This document shows positions 31,451 through 37,941 of a stretch of 43,437 nucleotides of DNA, in pieces; the first letter of the stretch is position 1; every line of letters begins with the position of its first letter. The DNA is from a virus. The translations under genes were made by a program, and so were the position numbers. The notes under the pieces were generated by a model. It was not told where the DNA came from. It saw only the letters and a list, made by a program, of their open reading frames with translations, and made no database searches. The stretch lies in IMG/VR virus record IMGVR_UViG_3300044970_000702, positions 1-43,437 of that record; one strand, given 5' to 3'.

Positions 31451-31856
31451 GTCCCGGCATCTCCCGGACGGTGATGACACATCGAGGGCACTCCTTGTCT
31501 TGATGCCAGTAGATGTGCTTCTCCTTGACCTGTCTGTCGTTTACATAGAGCCTTCCCTGGAGCAGATCCAAGATGAGGCTCTCGTCCAAGTCTGGCCGTC
31601 GGGAGGCGTACCAGATATGGATCTCCGCAGAGACATCCTTGTCCGTGGGGTTCTCCGCCGGGGCGCATTGCTGTTGAAACATCTCTGAGTAGGTTAGGGC
31701 CTTCTGGCTCTTGATCAGCCGAGACATCCCGCCGAACCGGACGACCCTCCTGCTGTTGGCCTTGCTCGCAGGCTCACCAAAAATTTCTCTGGTTTCGCAG
31801 AAAAGTGCTTGCACATCTTCGGCACTAGTGCTAGGATCTGTCTCATCGTTCAACAC
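31356..31856 (-). CDS. RusA-like Holliday junction resolvase
   Basis: GTG 31856 starts a 166-residue protein. The RusA pattern covers residues about 78-130: EIHIWYASRRPDLDESLILD then LLQGRLYVNDRQVKEKHIYW and VITVREM. The aspartates in RPDLD and VND are the expected acidic site. Residues 133-166 are a basic tail (PGRRSTGAKAPKRHRR) beyond the usual domain end, overlapped on the other strand by the candidate RNA. The enzyme would cut branched DNA during recombination or before packaging. The gene diverges from the nuclease gene by only 11 bases. Confidence 0.75.
   Translation of the reverse strand: MLNDETDPSTSAEDVQALFCETREIFGEPASKANSRRVVRFGGMSRLIKSQKALTYSEMFQQQCAPAENPTDKDVSAEIHIWYASRRPDLDESLILDLLQGRLYVNDRQVKEKHIYWHQDKECPRCVITVREMPGQKKAPGRRSTGAKAPKRHRREIAPATERRQG
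31416..31450 (+). terminator. Rho-independent terminator on the plus strand
   Basis: An 8-bp stem GGCCCCGG/CCGGGGCC with a 12-base loop is followed by TTTTTTT. It points in the plus direction although the genes on both sides of it read minus, so it ends an antisense or small RNA transcript. Confidence 0.75.
31809..31837 (+). promoter_or_regulatory. Promoter-like sequence with internal palindrome before the recombination operon
   Basis: TTGCAC (31809-31814), 17 bases and TAGGAT (31832-31837) form a moderate promoter, inside the start of the RusA gene. The spacer holds the perfect palindrome GCACTAGTGC (31822-31831), placed where a repressor would block polymerase. The 10-mer ACTAGTGCTA at 31824-31833 recurs in reverse complement at 36010-36019. 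Confidence 0.4.
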
Positions 31857-31867
31857 AGGAGGTCTCC

Positions 31868-32743
31868 TTGATCATCACGAACAACCATGGCGCCCCGGCT
31901 ACGCTGGTCGCCTTGGCCCGGAAGAACTACTACTCGAAGGGGGACTCGGACTACTCCGTCACGGAGCTTCTGTCTCCCCCCAGGGTTCGACGGCTTCAGG
32001 AACGGCACGATGCCGCCCTGACAAAGGATGTCTCTGACATGCTCTGGGCCCTGCTCGGATCGGCACTCCATGTGGTAGCTGAGCGGGCCTCTGCCGAGGA
32101 TCATGTCACAGAAGAGAGGATCGTCGCAGAGATCGACGGCGTCAAGGTCTCTGGCGGCATTGATCTCCAGGAGATGACCCCCGAGGGAGTGATCATCACC
32201 GACTACAAGTTCACCTCTGCCTACTCCGTGATGAACGAGAAGAAGGAGTGGGAAGAGCAGTTGAACCTGTACAAGTGGCTGGTGGAATCCGTCAAGCGGA
32301 TTCCGGTCAAGGGCCTTCGGATCTGCGCCCTGATCCGGGACTTCTCTCGCCATGACCGGCGGGAAAACTACCCGGACGCTCCGATCCACATGGTGGACAT
32401 CCCCATGTGGGACTCGGTGACCGCAGAGGCGTTTGTCCGCTCCCGTTTACAGCTTCACACTGAAGCCAAGTTTGCAGATGCGATGGAGGAGCCCCTTCCT
32501 CCATGCTCTGCGGAAGAGCGTTGGTTTTCCGAGACGACCTACGCTGTGAAGAAGGAAGGCAGGAAGACTGCCGTCCGCGTGTTCAAGACCATCGAAGAGG
32601 CCCAAGAGTTGGCCGCAAAGGAGAAGGGATATGTCGAAACCCGAGCAGGAGAGCCCCGCCGCTGCACCGGAAACTTCTGTGGAGTCGCAGAGTTCTGCGA
32701 GCAGTACCAGTCAGAAGTCAGTCTACGACTTGCTGAAACTTGA
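31868..32743 (+). CDS. Cas4/RecB-like PD-(D/E)XK nuclease
   Basis: TTG 31868 has AGGAGG six bases upstream and starts a 291-residue protein. The nuclease site is D99 (GGIDL), D112 and K114 (TDYKFTSAY), with GSALHVV at 63-70 and QLNLYKWL near 131 as the flanking motifs. The C-terminus has cysteines at PPCSAEERW and CTGNFCGVAEFCEQY, the spacing expected for a Cas4/AddB-type Fe-S cluster. It would resect DNA ends for the annealing protein encoded next. The last 113 bases, coding the cysteine region, overlap that next gene in another frame. Confidence 0.85.
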   Translation: MIITNNHGAPATLVALARKNYYSKGDSDYSVTELLSPPRVRRLQERHDAALTKDVSDMLWALLGSALHVVAERASAEDHVTEERIVAEIDGVKVSGGIDLQEMTPEGVIITDYKFTSAYSVMNEKKEWEEQLNLYKWLVESVKRIPVKGLRICALIRDFSRHDRRENYPDAPIHMVDIPMWDSVTAEAFVRSRLQLHTEAKFADAMEEPLPPCSAEERWFSETTYAVKKEGRKTAVRVFKTIEEAQELAAKEKGYVETRAGEPRRCTGNFCGVAEFCEQYQSEVSLRLAET

Positions 32744-33407
32744 TGTCAGCAAGTTCATCGAGAAGAAGCAAGGGCTCAGCTACGTCTCCTGGGCTCATGC
32801 CTGGGCGATTGCCCTGAACGCAGATCCATACGCGAACTTCCGCGTCCATACGTTCGGGCCCAACGGTGACGAGTGCTACATGCGTGTAAATGGAACCGCG
32901 ATGGTATGGGTGGATGTCACCCTCTTCTCCAAGTCCGTCACCTGCTGGCTGCCGGTCATGGACCACCGCAACAAGCCTATCGCTGACCCGGATTCTTTCC
33001 AGGTCAACACGGCACTCATGCGGTGTTTGACGAAGGCGCTGGGGTTCCACGGCCTGGGGCTGAACGTCTATGCCGGGGAAGATCTGCCTCTGTCCGTACC
33101 TGGAGAGGAAGAAGAGAAGCCCGCCAAAACGCCCGCAAAGGCTCAGAAGGACTCTCCCAAGGAGCCCGTGAAGGAGCCCGTGAAGGAGGAGGCGAAGAGC
33201 CCCGATGAAGATCCCCAACTGTCTGCAGAACTGTTTACAGAGGGGTTTGTGGAATACATGATCGTTGTGCAAAGCACGGACGGCCTGAACAGCTACTGGA
33301 AGTCCAACCAGACCAAGCTGGACAAGCTCAAGGCGAAGTACCCCGATCTGTATGAGCGATGCCTGTCCGTTGCCAAGGACAGGAAGCAGCAACTGAGCAA
33401 GGAGTGA
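32631..33407 (+). CDS. Single-strand annealing protein (DUF1071/Sak3-like)
   Basis: ATG 32631 follows AAGGAGAAGGGAT and starts a 258-residue protein. The first 30 residues are low-complexity S/E/A. The core matches DUF1071: GLSYVSWAHAWAIALNADPY, VDVTLFSKSVTCWLPVMDH, and the strongly conserved FQVNTALMRCLTKALGFHGL then GLNVYAGEDLP. After that come a lysine/proline/glutamate linker and a helical end. These proteins anneal single strands during phage recombination. Overlap with the nuclease gene is 113 bases. Confidence 0.85.
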   Translation: MSKPEQESPAAAPETSVESQSSASSTSQKSVYDLLKLDVSKFIEKKQGLSYVSWAHAWAIALNADPYANFRVHTFGPNGDECYMRVNGTAMVWVDVTLFSKSVTCWLPVMDHRNKPIADPDSFQVNTALMRCLTKALGFHGLGLNVYAGEDLPLSVPGEEEEKPAKTPAKAQKDSPKEPVKEPVKEEAKSPDEDPQLSAELFTEGFVEYMIVVQSTDGLNSYWKSNQTKLDKLKAKYPDLYERCLSVAKDRKQQLSKE

Positions 33408-33409
33408 TC

Positions 33410-33688
33410 ATGGCATTTGAACAACGTCCCGATTCCGGGCGGCTGATGGCCGCTCAGAGCAAGCGCAGCGAGAAAGCCCCGGACTACTGGGGTGAGATCG
33501 CCATCAACATCAAGGACTTGACCAACGCACAGGTCGAGAAGGGCTTTGTCACCTTCAAGCTCTCGGGCTGGAAGAAGCAGAGCAAGACTGGCGTCACCTA
33601 CCTCTCGCTGGCGATTGATCGCCGTGTGAAGGATGAAGCGCCGAGCAAGCCGACCCGTCCTCAAGACGATAACGACGTTCCCTTCTAA
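33410..33688 (+). CDS. Possible SSB-like protein with acidic tail
   Basis: ATG 33410, with AAGGAG upstream, gives 92 residues: MAFEQRPDSGRLMAAQSKRS, then WGEIAINIKDLTNAQVEKGF and VTFKLSGWKKQSKTGVTYLS as beta strands, a linker and the end DDNDVPF. That end closely follows the SSB tail (DDDIPF) used to recruit repair enzymes. The body is short for an OB fold but beta-rich. Position just after the annealing protein fits a single-strand DNA role. Confidence 0.65.
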   Translation: MAFEQRPDSGRLMAAQSKRSEKAPDYWGEIAINIKDLTNAQVEKGFVTFKLSGWKKQSKTGVTYLSLAIDRRVKDEAPSKPTRPQDDNDVPF

Positions 33689-33697
33689 GGAGTTGAG

Positions 33698-34033
33698 ATG
33701 AGCAAGAGCAAAGAAGCTGAAGACCTGTTTCGCGCTGACCCCAAGGTTTCCGTAAAGGAAGTGGCAGAGAAGGTCGGGATCACCGTGGCACATTCCTACG
33801 CTGTGCGGCGCAGGGTGATCGGCCCGGTTTACGGAAAGAAGCGCCGGAAGGCTCGCGTTTCAACGGGCACAGTTCTGACCGTGGTGTCTCGCCCCGAGAC
33901 GAGCCCCGAAGCAGAGAAGATGGAGAACTCCAACATCCTTCTGCATGCTCAACTGAACGAGGCACTGCGGGAGCTTGAGGACTGCCGTGCCGTGATTCGG
34001 TATCTGGAGAAGAAGATTGCCGATGCAGTTTGA
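33698..34033 (+). CDS. Helix-turn-helix plus coiled-coil protein
   Basis: The 111-residue protein starts MSKSKEAEDLFRADPKVSVK with KEVAEKVGITVAHSYAVRRR forming a helix-turn-helix of the kind that reads V-K-E-V-A-x-x-.-G-I-x-x-x-x-.-Y. A basic linker (GKKRRKARVSTGT) leads to a coiled coil at the end (LNEALRELEDCRAVIRYLEK). DNA binding is likely; target unknown. Confidence 0.7.
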   Translation: MSKSKEAEDLFRADPKVSVKEVAEKVGITVAHSYAVRRRVIGPVYGKKRRKARVSTGTVLTVVSRPETSPEAEKMENSNILLHAQLNEALRELEDCRAVIRYLEKKIADAV

Positions 34034-34394
34034 GGCGCGGAAGGTCGCCCTCAAGCAGGACAGGACAGGGTTCGTACTGACCCTGTCCGTCCACCCCGAC
34101 GAGTTCCCCTCAGAGCTTCTGAGGGACTTCGTCGGGGCAAGGTATGCCTGCGCGATGGTGCGGATCAACGAAGACGAAACGCCCGTCACCTACAAGAACC
34201 GGGTCCAGCAAGCAGCCATGCTTTGCAAGAACCCGTCGTTTCAACAGTTCCTTGGCACCGATGGAGAAGATGCCACTGCGAAAGCCCTGTGTTCCCGTCT
34301 GGGGATTGACTCCCGGACAGAACTCAATGGCAACTCCTTGGCTCAATCCCTCTTCGATGACCTTGTGGCGGAGTTTGAAAATGAAGCCTTCTAA
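34023..34394 (+). CDS. Conserved phage protein, unknown function
   Basis: From ATG 34023 (a TTG at 34017 adds two residues) the product is 123 residues, MQFEARKVALKQDRTGFVLT. It has LTLSVHPDEFPSELLRDFVG and ARYACAMVRINEDETPVTYK, then a helical second half. I have seen this family in several environmental phages near recombination genes, without a function. The first 11 bases overlap the previous gene. Confidence 0.7.
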   Translation: MQFEARKVALKQDRTGFVLTLSVHPDEFPSELLRDFVGARYACAMVRINEDETPVTYKNRVQQAAMLCKNPSFQQFLGTDGEDATAKALCSRLGIDSRTELNGNSLAQSLFDDLVAEFENEAF

Positions 34395-34758
34395 GCTACG
34401 CCCCTTCTTCGCCTATCTTACCGACGAGCAGTATGCATCGTTGAAACAGTTCAGCGGAGAGACGGGGTCATCCATGACTCAACTCATCAGGGAAAGTGTC
34501 GATGCGCGGCTGTCCAAAGGCGACCAGTATGTCGCCGGGTACAACCAAGCTATCAAGGATGCGATCCAGACAATCAACGGTAACAACCTGTCGAAGATGG
34601 CATTCCCCTCTGGGAAGACCTTTGGGGAAGTGATCATCGAGGACATCTCTGCACACATGAGGCACAACGATGGAACTGGAACAAGCGGAGCCGATGCGCA
34701 AGAGCGTCAAGCGAGTGAAGAGCAAGGGCTCTCTCCCAACCCCGGAGCAGCAACGTGA
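34381..34758 (+). CDS. Ribbon-helix-helix-like protein
   Basis: The 125-residue protein begins MKPSKLRPFFAYLTDEQYAS, then LKQFSGETGSSMTQLIRESV. A strand with residues read as RPFFAYL, followed by two helices (DEQYASLKQFSGETG and SMTQLIRESVDARL), is the RHH shape of small phage and plasmid repressors. The C-terminal 40 residues are unstructured. The start overlaps the previous gene by 14 bases. Confidence 0.65.
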   Translation: MKPSKLRPFFAYLTDEQYASLKQFSGETGSSMTQLIRESVDARLSKGDQYVAGYNQAIKDAIQTINGNNLSKMAFPSGKTFGEVIIEDISAHMRHNDGTGTSGADAQERQASEEQGLSPNPGAAT

Positions 34759-34849
34759 AGCGCAGCGGCTCAAGGACGCGGCGATCCGAGCCTGGGCATC
34801 TGACCGAAAGGTCGGAACTCAACCCCCAACGTTCCCGGAACGTCGCTAA
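34670..34849 (+). CDS. 59-residue basic ORF
   Basis: ATG 34670 gives MELEQAEPMRKSVKRVKSKG then SLPTPEQQREAQRLKDAAIR and AWASDRKVGTQPPTFPERR. It is inside the end of the RHH gene for 89 bases and shares DNA with the next frame. The residue pattern looks protein-like, more so than the overlapping frame. Low-moderate confidence. Confidence 0.45.
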   Translation: MELEQAEPMRKSVKRVKSKGSLPTPEQQREAQRLKDAAIRAWASDRKVGTQPPTFPERR

Positions 34850-34952
34850 CTGGCCCTTCCCCATTTCCATCATCGATGGAGAGGTGGTGAGAAACGTTTA
34901 CAGGTTCGACCGCAAGGCATTCCTTGCGGCTCAGCAGGAGGCTCTTCTATGA
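34755..34952 (+). CDS. 65-residue ORF, possibly shorter
   Basis: GTG 34755 (GTGA overlap with the RHH stop) gives 65 residues. The first 30 are arginine- and serine-rich and may be a shadow of the frame at 34670; the second half, ISIIDGEVVRNVYRFDRKAF and LAAQQEALL, looks real. The stop overlaps the next ATG. The two frames compete, and both are listed because neither can be excluded. Confidence 0.45.
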   Translation: MKRSGSRTRRSEPGHLTERSELNPQRSRNVANWPFPISIIDGEVVRNVYRFDRKAFLAAQQEALL

Positions 34953-35164
34953 ATCCCATGCATCTCAACAAGCCGGCGGAGAGAGATCTTCAAGACGCCT
35001 ATGTACTTGGGAAGATCATCTGTCTGCCCCATTACGTCGAGAAGGGGAAATTTGTCTGGCCGGGGCACACCAAAGATGCCCCTCGGATCGTCTCAAGGAC
35101 GGAACTGATCAACCGGGGAGCCAAGAAGGTTGACCTATATCTCTGGAAGAGGGCCTACGCATGA
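34949..35164 (+). CDS. Small conserved-looking protein
   Basis: The 71-residue protein reads MNPMHLNKPAERDLQDAYVL, then KIICLPHYVEKGKFVWPGHT and ends VDLYLWKRAYA. Aromatic-rich strands suggest a small beta fold. It is coupled on both sides by ATGA overlaps. No known family. Confidence 0.6.
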   Translation: MNPMHLNKPAERDLQDAYVLGKIICLPHYVEKGKFVWPGHTKDAPRIVSRTELINRGAKKVDLYLWKRAYA

Positions 35165-35469
35165 TGACCTACCCCATCGTGGAACTGGAGGTGATCCGCT
35201 GGGCTGAGGCCCGGGGCATCATTCCCAATGCAACCACCAAGTCACAGCTTCTCAAGGCTATGTCTGAGTTCGGTGAACTTGCAGATGCTGAGGGCAAAGG
35301 AGACATGGAGGCCATCAAGGATGCCGTTGGGGATGTGATGGTCTGCTTGATCAATTACTGCGCCCTCCACGACATCAACCTTGTTTCATGCCTGAACGGT
35401 GCGTTTGAACAGATCAAGCACCGCAAGGGCCGGCTGATGCCTGATGGCACTTTCGTGAAGGAAGCGTGA
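35161..35469 (+). CDS. MazG-like nucleotide pyrophosphohydrolase
   Basis: The 102-residue protein has the MazG core: LLKAMSEFGELADAEGKGDM with E, E and later IKDAVGDVMVCLINYC supplying the metal-binding acids (E-x-x-E with the D-x-x-D helix), then a helix and RKGRLMPDGTF. Such enzymes hydrolyse NTPs or ppGpp-like nucleotides and are common in phage early regions. The start overlaps the previous gene by ATGA. Confidence 0.8.
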   Translation: MMTYPIVELEVIRWAEARGIIPNATTKSQLLKAMSEFGELADAEGKGDMEAIKDAVGDVMVCLINYCALHDINLVSCLNGAFEQIKHRKGRLMPDGTFVKEA

Positions 35470-35522
35470 TGAGGATGTTGATCCGGGCGCTCTTGGCTGG
35501 GTGCGTGGAGCAGAGAACATGA
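35469..35522 (+). CDS. 17-residue micro-ORF
   Basis: ATG 35469 overlaps the MazG stop (TGATG) and codes MRMLIRALLAGCVEQRT, ending in an ATGA overlap with the next gene. It fills the gap exactly. It may be a real peptide or simply a coupling device that keeps ribosomes moving to the next gene. Confidence 0.35.
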   Translation: MRMLIRALLAGCVEQRT

Positions 35523-35788
35523 GCGGCGGCTTCTTTGGTTACGCTCAGTACAAGATCGATCAGATCGCGGATCAGATCTCTGATGTGATCCAAAGAAACG
35601 ATCAGACCCCCTTCCCGCACTCCCCAGCCACCATTCAAAGACTGACAGAAGCTGTCCGGGCTTTGGAGATCGCCTTCGTTTACGCGAATAGAACTGACTG
35701 GCTCCTCAGCAACGATGACTCAGAGGAAAGTTTCGAGAAGCGTCTTCAGCAAGACCTGATCGCCGTGGACGAAGATCTGAAGGACTGA
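35519..35788 (+). CDS. Small conserved phage protein
   Basis: From ATG 35519 the 89-residue product begins MSGGFFGYAQYKIDQIADQI and continues SDVIQRND, then a helical hairpin with TIQRLTEAVRALEIAFVYAN. The start SGG-x-F-x-Y-x-Q-Y-x-I is a familiar small protein in phages of enterics and pseudomonads. Function unknown. Confidence 0.7.
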   Translation: MSGGFFGYAQYKIDQIADQISDVIQRNDQTPFPHSPATIQRLTEAVRALEIAFVYANRTDWLLSNDDSEESFEKRLQQDLIAVDEDLKD

Positions 35789-35789
35789 C

Positions 35790-36005
35790 ATGGACAAGCT
35801 CTACGTCATTTCTTTTGATTCCGTTGGAAACGTCATTGACACCAAACGGGTCGCTGTAAACGCCAAATCCCCAGACCGGGCATTGGATGCGTTCTGGTGC
35901 TGGGCGCGGCTTCAACCCTGGTATATGCACACCTGGGATTTGAAGATCCATTTGGAAGAGATCCGCCAGATCGATTCCCCAGTGGGGCCAGTCAAACTGA
36001 ACTAA
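35790..36005 (+). CDS. Small protein closing the recombination block
   Basis: The 71-residue protein reads MDKLYVISFDSVGNVIDTKR then ALDAFWCWARLQPWYMHTWD. It is aromatic-rich and begins one base after the previous stop. It contains the last TGTAAAC motif copy seen in the window (35855-35861). No family recognised. Confidence 0.6.
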   Translation: MDKLYVISFDSVGNVIDTKRVAVNAKSPDRALDAFWCWARLQPWYMHTWDLKIHLEEIRQIDSPVGPVKLN

Positions 36006-36099
36006 GGGTTAGCACTAGTAGACAGATCTATCTCATCTGCGATGCTATCGCTAGCTGTGATGACAGCAACGTCACAATCAATGTGAACCAGGAGCAAGC
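36006..36099. other. Intergenic boundary region
   Basis: This 94-base gap is stop-rich in all frames and separates two gene blocks. It contains TAGCACTAGT (36010-36019), shared with the promoter region at 31824-31833, and an imperfect inverted repeat TGTGA...TCACA (36056-36076). It is the likeliest place for a control element or a recombination joint. Confidence 0.4.
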
Positions 36100-36255
36100 A
36101 TGAAAACCAAGATGCTAACCAAGGCCCGTCGCCTATGGAACACGGGCAACACGCGCCTTGACCGGCGCAACCAACGGGAATGGGTTCGTGCCATCCGCCG
36201 TCTGGGCGATAAGTGGCTGCTGGCGGTGCCGGTGGCGCGGAAGGAGGGGGTATGA
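36100..36255 (+). CDS. Small basic protein
   Basis: ATG 36100, with AGGAG seven bases upstream, gives 51 residues, MKTKMLTKARRLWNTGNTRL then NQREWVRAIRRLGDKWLLAV. It is basic and helical, and its stop overlaps the next ATG. It is the first gene of the last block. Similar short Arg/Trp-rich proteins occur in phages, with no function known. Confidence 0.6.
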   Translation: MKTKMLTKARRLWNTGNTRLDRRNQREWVRAIRRLGDKWLLAVPVARKEGV

Positions 36256-36449
36256 AAGACACCGGAGGACCGGCGTTCCCCGTGAAGACGGCGATGTTCG
36301 ACTGCACGCAGTCCGGCATGACCCTGCGCGACTACTTTGCGGCGAAGGCGATGCAGGCGCTGATTACGCGAATTTCCATGTCGGGTGTGGATCAAGCAAG
36401 AAAAGCGTACGAAATAGCCGACTCTATGCTGAAAGCGAGGAGCCAATGA
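36252..36449 (+). CDS. Small conserved phage protein (GMTLRDYFAAKAM type)
   Basis: The 65-residue product begins MKDTGGPAFPVKTAMFDCTQ and has SGMTLRDYFAAKAMQALITR, a very common phage accessory protein pattern. A helical tail follows. It is coupled by ATGA at both ends. No function is established. Confidence 0.75.
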   Translation: MKDTGGPAFPVKTAMFDCTQSGMTLRDYFAAKAMQALITRISMSGVDQARKAYEIADSMLKARSQ

Positions 36450-36760
36450 GCAAGCACACACCGGGGCCGTGGGTGGTCGGCAACCAAGACCCGCTGAACT
36501 TTGGCGTGCCGCGCGGTTGGGGAACAGAACCCATCGGCTTTGTGTACGGCCCCAGCTTCCCAGAGCATTCTGAAGTCGGGCAACGCGCCCTTGCTAACGC
36601 CCGCCTGATCGCCGCCGCACCTGAGTTGCTGGAGGCGCTCCGAAGCATCGCGGACTGCTGCGATGAAGAACACGCCGCACGCGATTACGCATCTCGGCAG
36701 GCTGAGATTCGCGGCATTGCCCGCGCCGCCATCGCCAAAGCCACAGGAGAGCAACCATGA
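36446..36760 (+). CDS. Small conserved phage protein (HTPGPW type)
   Basis: The 104-residue protein opens MSKHTPGPWVVGNQDPLNFG and has ANARLIAAAPELLEALRSIA, a widely seen phage protein signature, and a helical end. A cysteine pair in DCCDEEH could bind metal. Coupled by ATGA overlaps on both sides. Function unknown. Confidence 0.75.
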   Translation: MSKHTPGPWVVGNQDPLNFGVPRGWGTEPIGFVYGPSFPEHSEVGQRALANARLIAAAPELLEALRSIADCCDEEHAARDYASRQAEIRGIARAAIAKATGEQP

Positions 36761-37005
36761 CCCCCGAAGAAGAGATCCGCCGCGTATTGCACCCGGAAGC
36801 GCATGAGCGTTTGAACGATGTCTACAAACCGATGGAGTTCAACCCTCGACCACAGGCCGCTGAGCCCTGCATCGACCCCGACGAGATCGGCGGCAGGCCG
36901 TGGTATCAGGAGCAGCCAGAGCCGTGGTGGCCGTACATCTTGGGTGCAGTTTGCGCCATCCTGGCGCTGGTGCTGGTGTTTGCGCCGGTGGGGGTGCTGA
37001 AATGA
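36757..37005 (+). CDS. Small membrane protein
   Basis: The 82-residue protein has an acidic and proline-rich N-terminal part (MTPEEEIRRVLHPEAHERLN) and one C-terminal membrane helix at about residues 59-78 (WPYILGAVCAILALVLVFAP). A tail-anchored single-pass protein is likely. It could be an accessory membrane factor or lysis-related, but there is no direct support. Confidence 0.65.
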   Translation: MTPEEEIRRVLHPEAHERLNDVYKPMEFNPRPQAAEPCIDPDEIGGRPWYQEQPEPWWPYILGAVCAILALVLVFAPVGVLK

Positions 37006-37580
37006 TCTACACCACACTCAACAAAATCTTCATCCACAACCCTTGTGCTGACGACTGGTCCAAACTGCTGCGCCACCTTAACAAGGGGCTGCCAGATGAT
37101 GAGCCTGTCGATTTGCTGACGATCCTTGAGAGCAACGGGCTGGACGATGCGCTCTGGTGTTTATGCGCGGTTGATGACTTTCAACGAGAGATACGTTTAT
37201 ATGCTGTCTGGTGCGCTCGGCAGGTACAAAACTTCATGCCAGATCAACGTTCGCTAGAAGCCTTGGATGTTGCAGAGCGCCACGCCAACGGGCAGGCGAC
37301 GGATAAAGACCTAGCAGAAGCGAGACAAGAAGCAAGGTGCGCGGCCATAGATGCAGCGCGACACGGCTACAAGCCGTATCTTCCATCGATAGACGCAGCA
37401 AATCATGCCGCTTTTCATGCAACACGAGCTGATGGGTCGATTGCGGCGCGAGGCGCTGCCCGCGATGCTGCGCGTGCTTTGTTTTGGGCCGGCAAAGGCG
37501 GGTGGGATGAAATAAGAGAGTCGCAATCTGCCGAGTTCCGGAGGGTGGCTGGTGTTTGCGCCGCTGGGGGTGTGAAATGA
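37002..37580 (+). CDS. Conserved accessory protein, helical
   Basis: From ATG 37002 the product is 192 residues, MIYTTLNKIFIHNPCADDWS. It has LLTILESNGLDDALWCLCAV and RLYAVWCARQVQNFMPDQRS, then LDVAERHANGQATDKDLAEA and an alanine-rich helical end. The AVWCARQVQ...LDVAERHANG pattern is a common phage and prophage accessory protein. The frame from 36900 is rejected because it lies in the previous gene. Confidence 0.7.
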   Translation: MIYTTLNKIFIHNPCADDWSKLLRHLNKGLPDDEPVDLLTILESNGLDDALWCLCAVDDFQREIRLYAVWCARQVQNFMPDQRSLEALDVAERHANGQATDKDLAEARQEARCAAIDAARHGYKPYLPSIDAANHAAFHATRADGSIAARGAARDAARALFWAGKGGWDEIRESQSAEFRRVAGVCAAGGVK

Positions 37581-37813
37581 CCAGAACACTTGCGGCAAAA
37601 GTGATAGCGGGCATACACAGCCAACGCTGGACGCTTAGCGGCTATGGCGGCACTTGGGCCGGAGCCATGCGCCCGCTGGAGGAGTACGTCAAGCGCAAGG
37701 TTGAGAAAGCCGTGGCCGCTGAGCGCGAGGCCATCATCCAAGCCATGCCCGGCGGGCACAGCGTTGACCCGCAGTGGGTGTGCGACATGATCAGAGCAAG
37801 GGGGAACAAATGA
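37577..37813 (+). CDS. Small accessory protein
   Basis: From ATG 37577 the 78-residue product begins MTRTLAAKVIAGIHSQRWTL, with a helix containing KRKVEKAVAAEREAIIQAMP and an end DPQWVCDMIRARGNK. It is coupled by ATGA overlaps. No family recognised. Confidence 0.65.
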   Translation: MTRTLAAKVIAGIHSQRWTLSGYGGTWAGAMRPLEEYVKRKVEKAVAAEREAIIQAMPGGHSVDPQWVCDMIRARGNK

Positions 37814-37941
37814 CCATCAACCCCCGAGCCTTCCTCCGCAGGTGCTTTACCTGCAACAAAGACTACCGCGACCACCCGGGCAGCAGTCTGCGGCGGAAAA
37901 TTTGGAGATGTGCGGAATGCACGAAGAAAGGGACTCAATGA
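37810..37941 (+). CDS. 43-residue zinc-finger-like protein
   Basis: ATG 37810 codes MTINPRAFLRRCFTCNKDYR then DHPGSSLRRKIWRCAECTKK and GTQ. Two CxxC pairs 20 residues apart make a likely zinc ribbon. ATGA overlaps link it to both neighbours. Too short for routine gene callers, but the cysteine pattern supports it. Confidence 0.6.
   Translation: MTINPRAFLRRCFTCNKDYRDHPGSSLRRKIWRCAECTKKGTQ

Larger units (their letters stand above)
1287..35861. repeat. Dispersed 7-mer TGTAAAC/GTTTACA, 27 copies
   Basis: By hand scan the 7-mer occurs at 1287, 1380, 3738, 5476, 9418, 10376, 16981, 18937, 19626, 20495, 21689, 22124, 24054, 26401, 27062, 27069, 27601, 28415, 28718, 29468, 30211, 30662, 31539, 32445, 33233, 34896 and 35855, in both orientations and in different reading frames. 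Most copies read CGTTTACA when oriented. None was seen from 35862 to 43437. With this base composition about one copy per 14 kb is expected, so the 16 copies in 22.1-35.9 kb are a clear excess. Confidence 0.75.

Noticed and set aside
31273-31503. 76-residue plus-strand frame over the terminator region
   Set aside because: It runs through a strong terminator hairpin and opposite the RusA-like gene, with no ribosome site.
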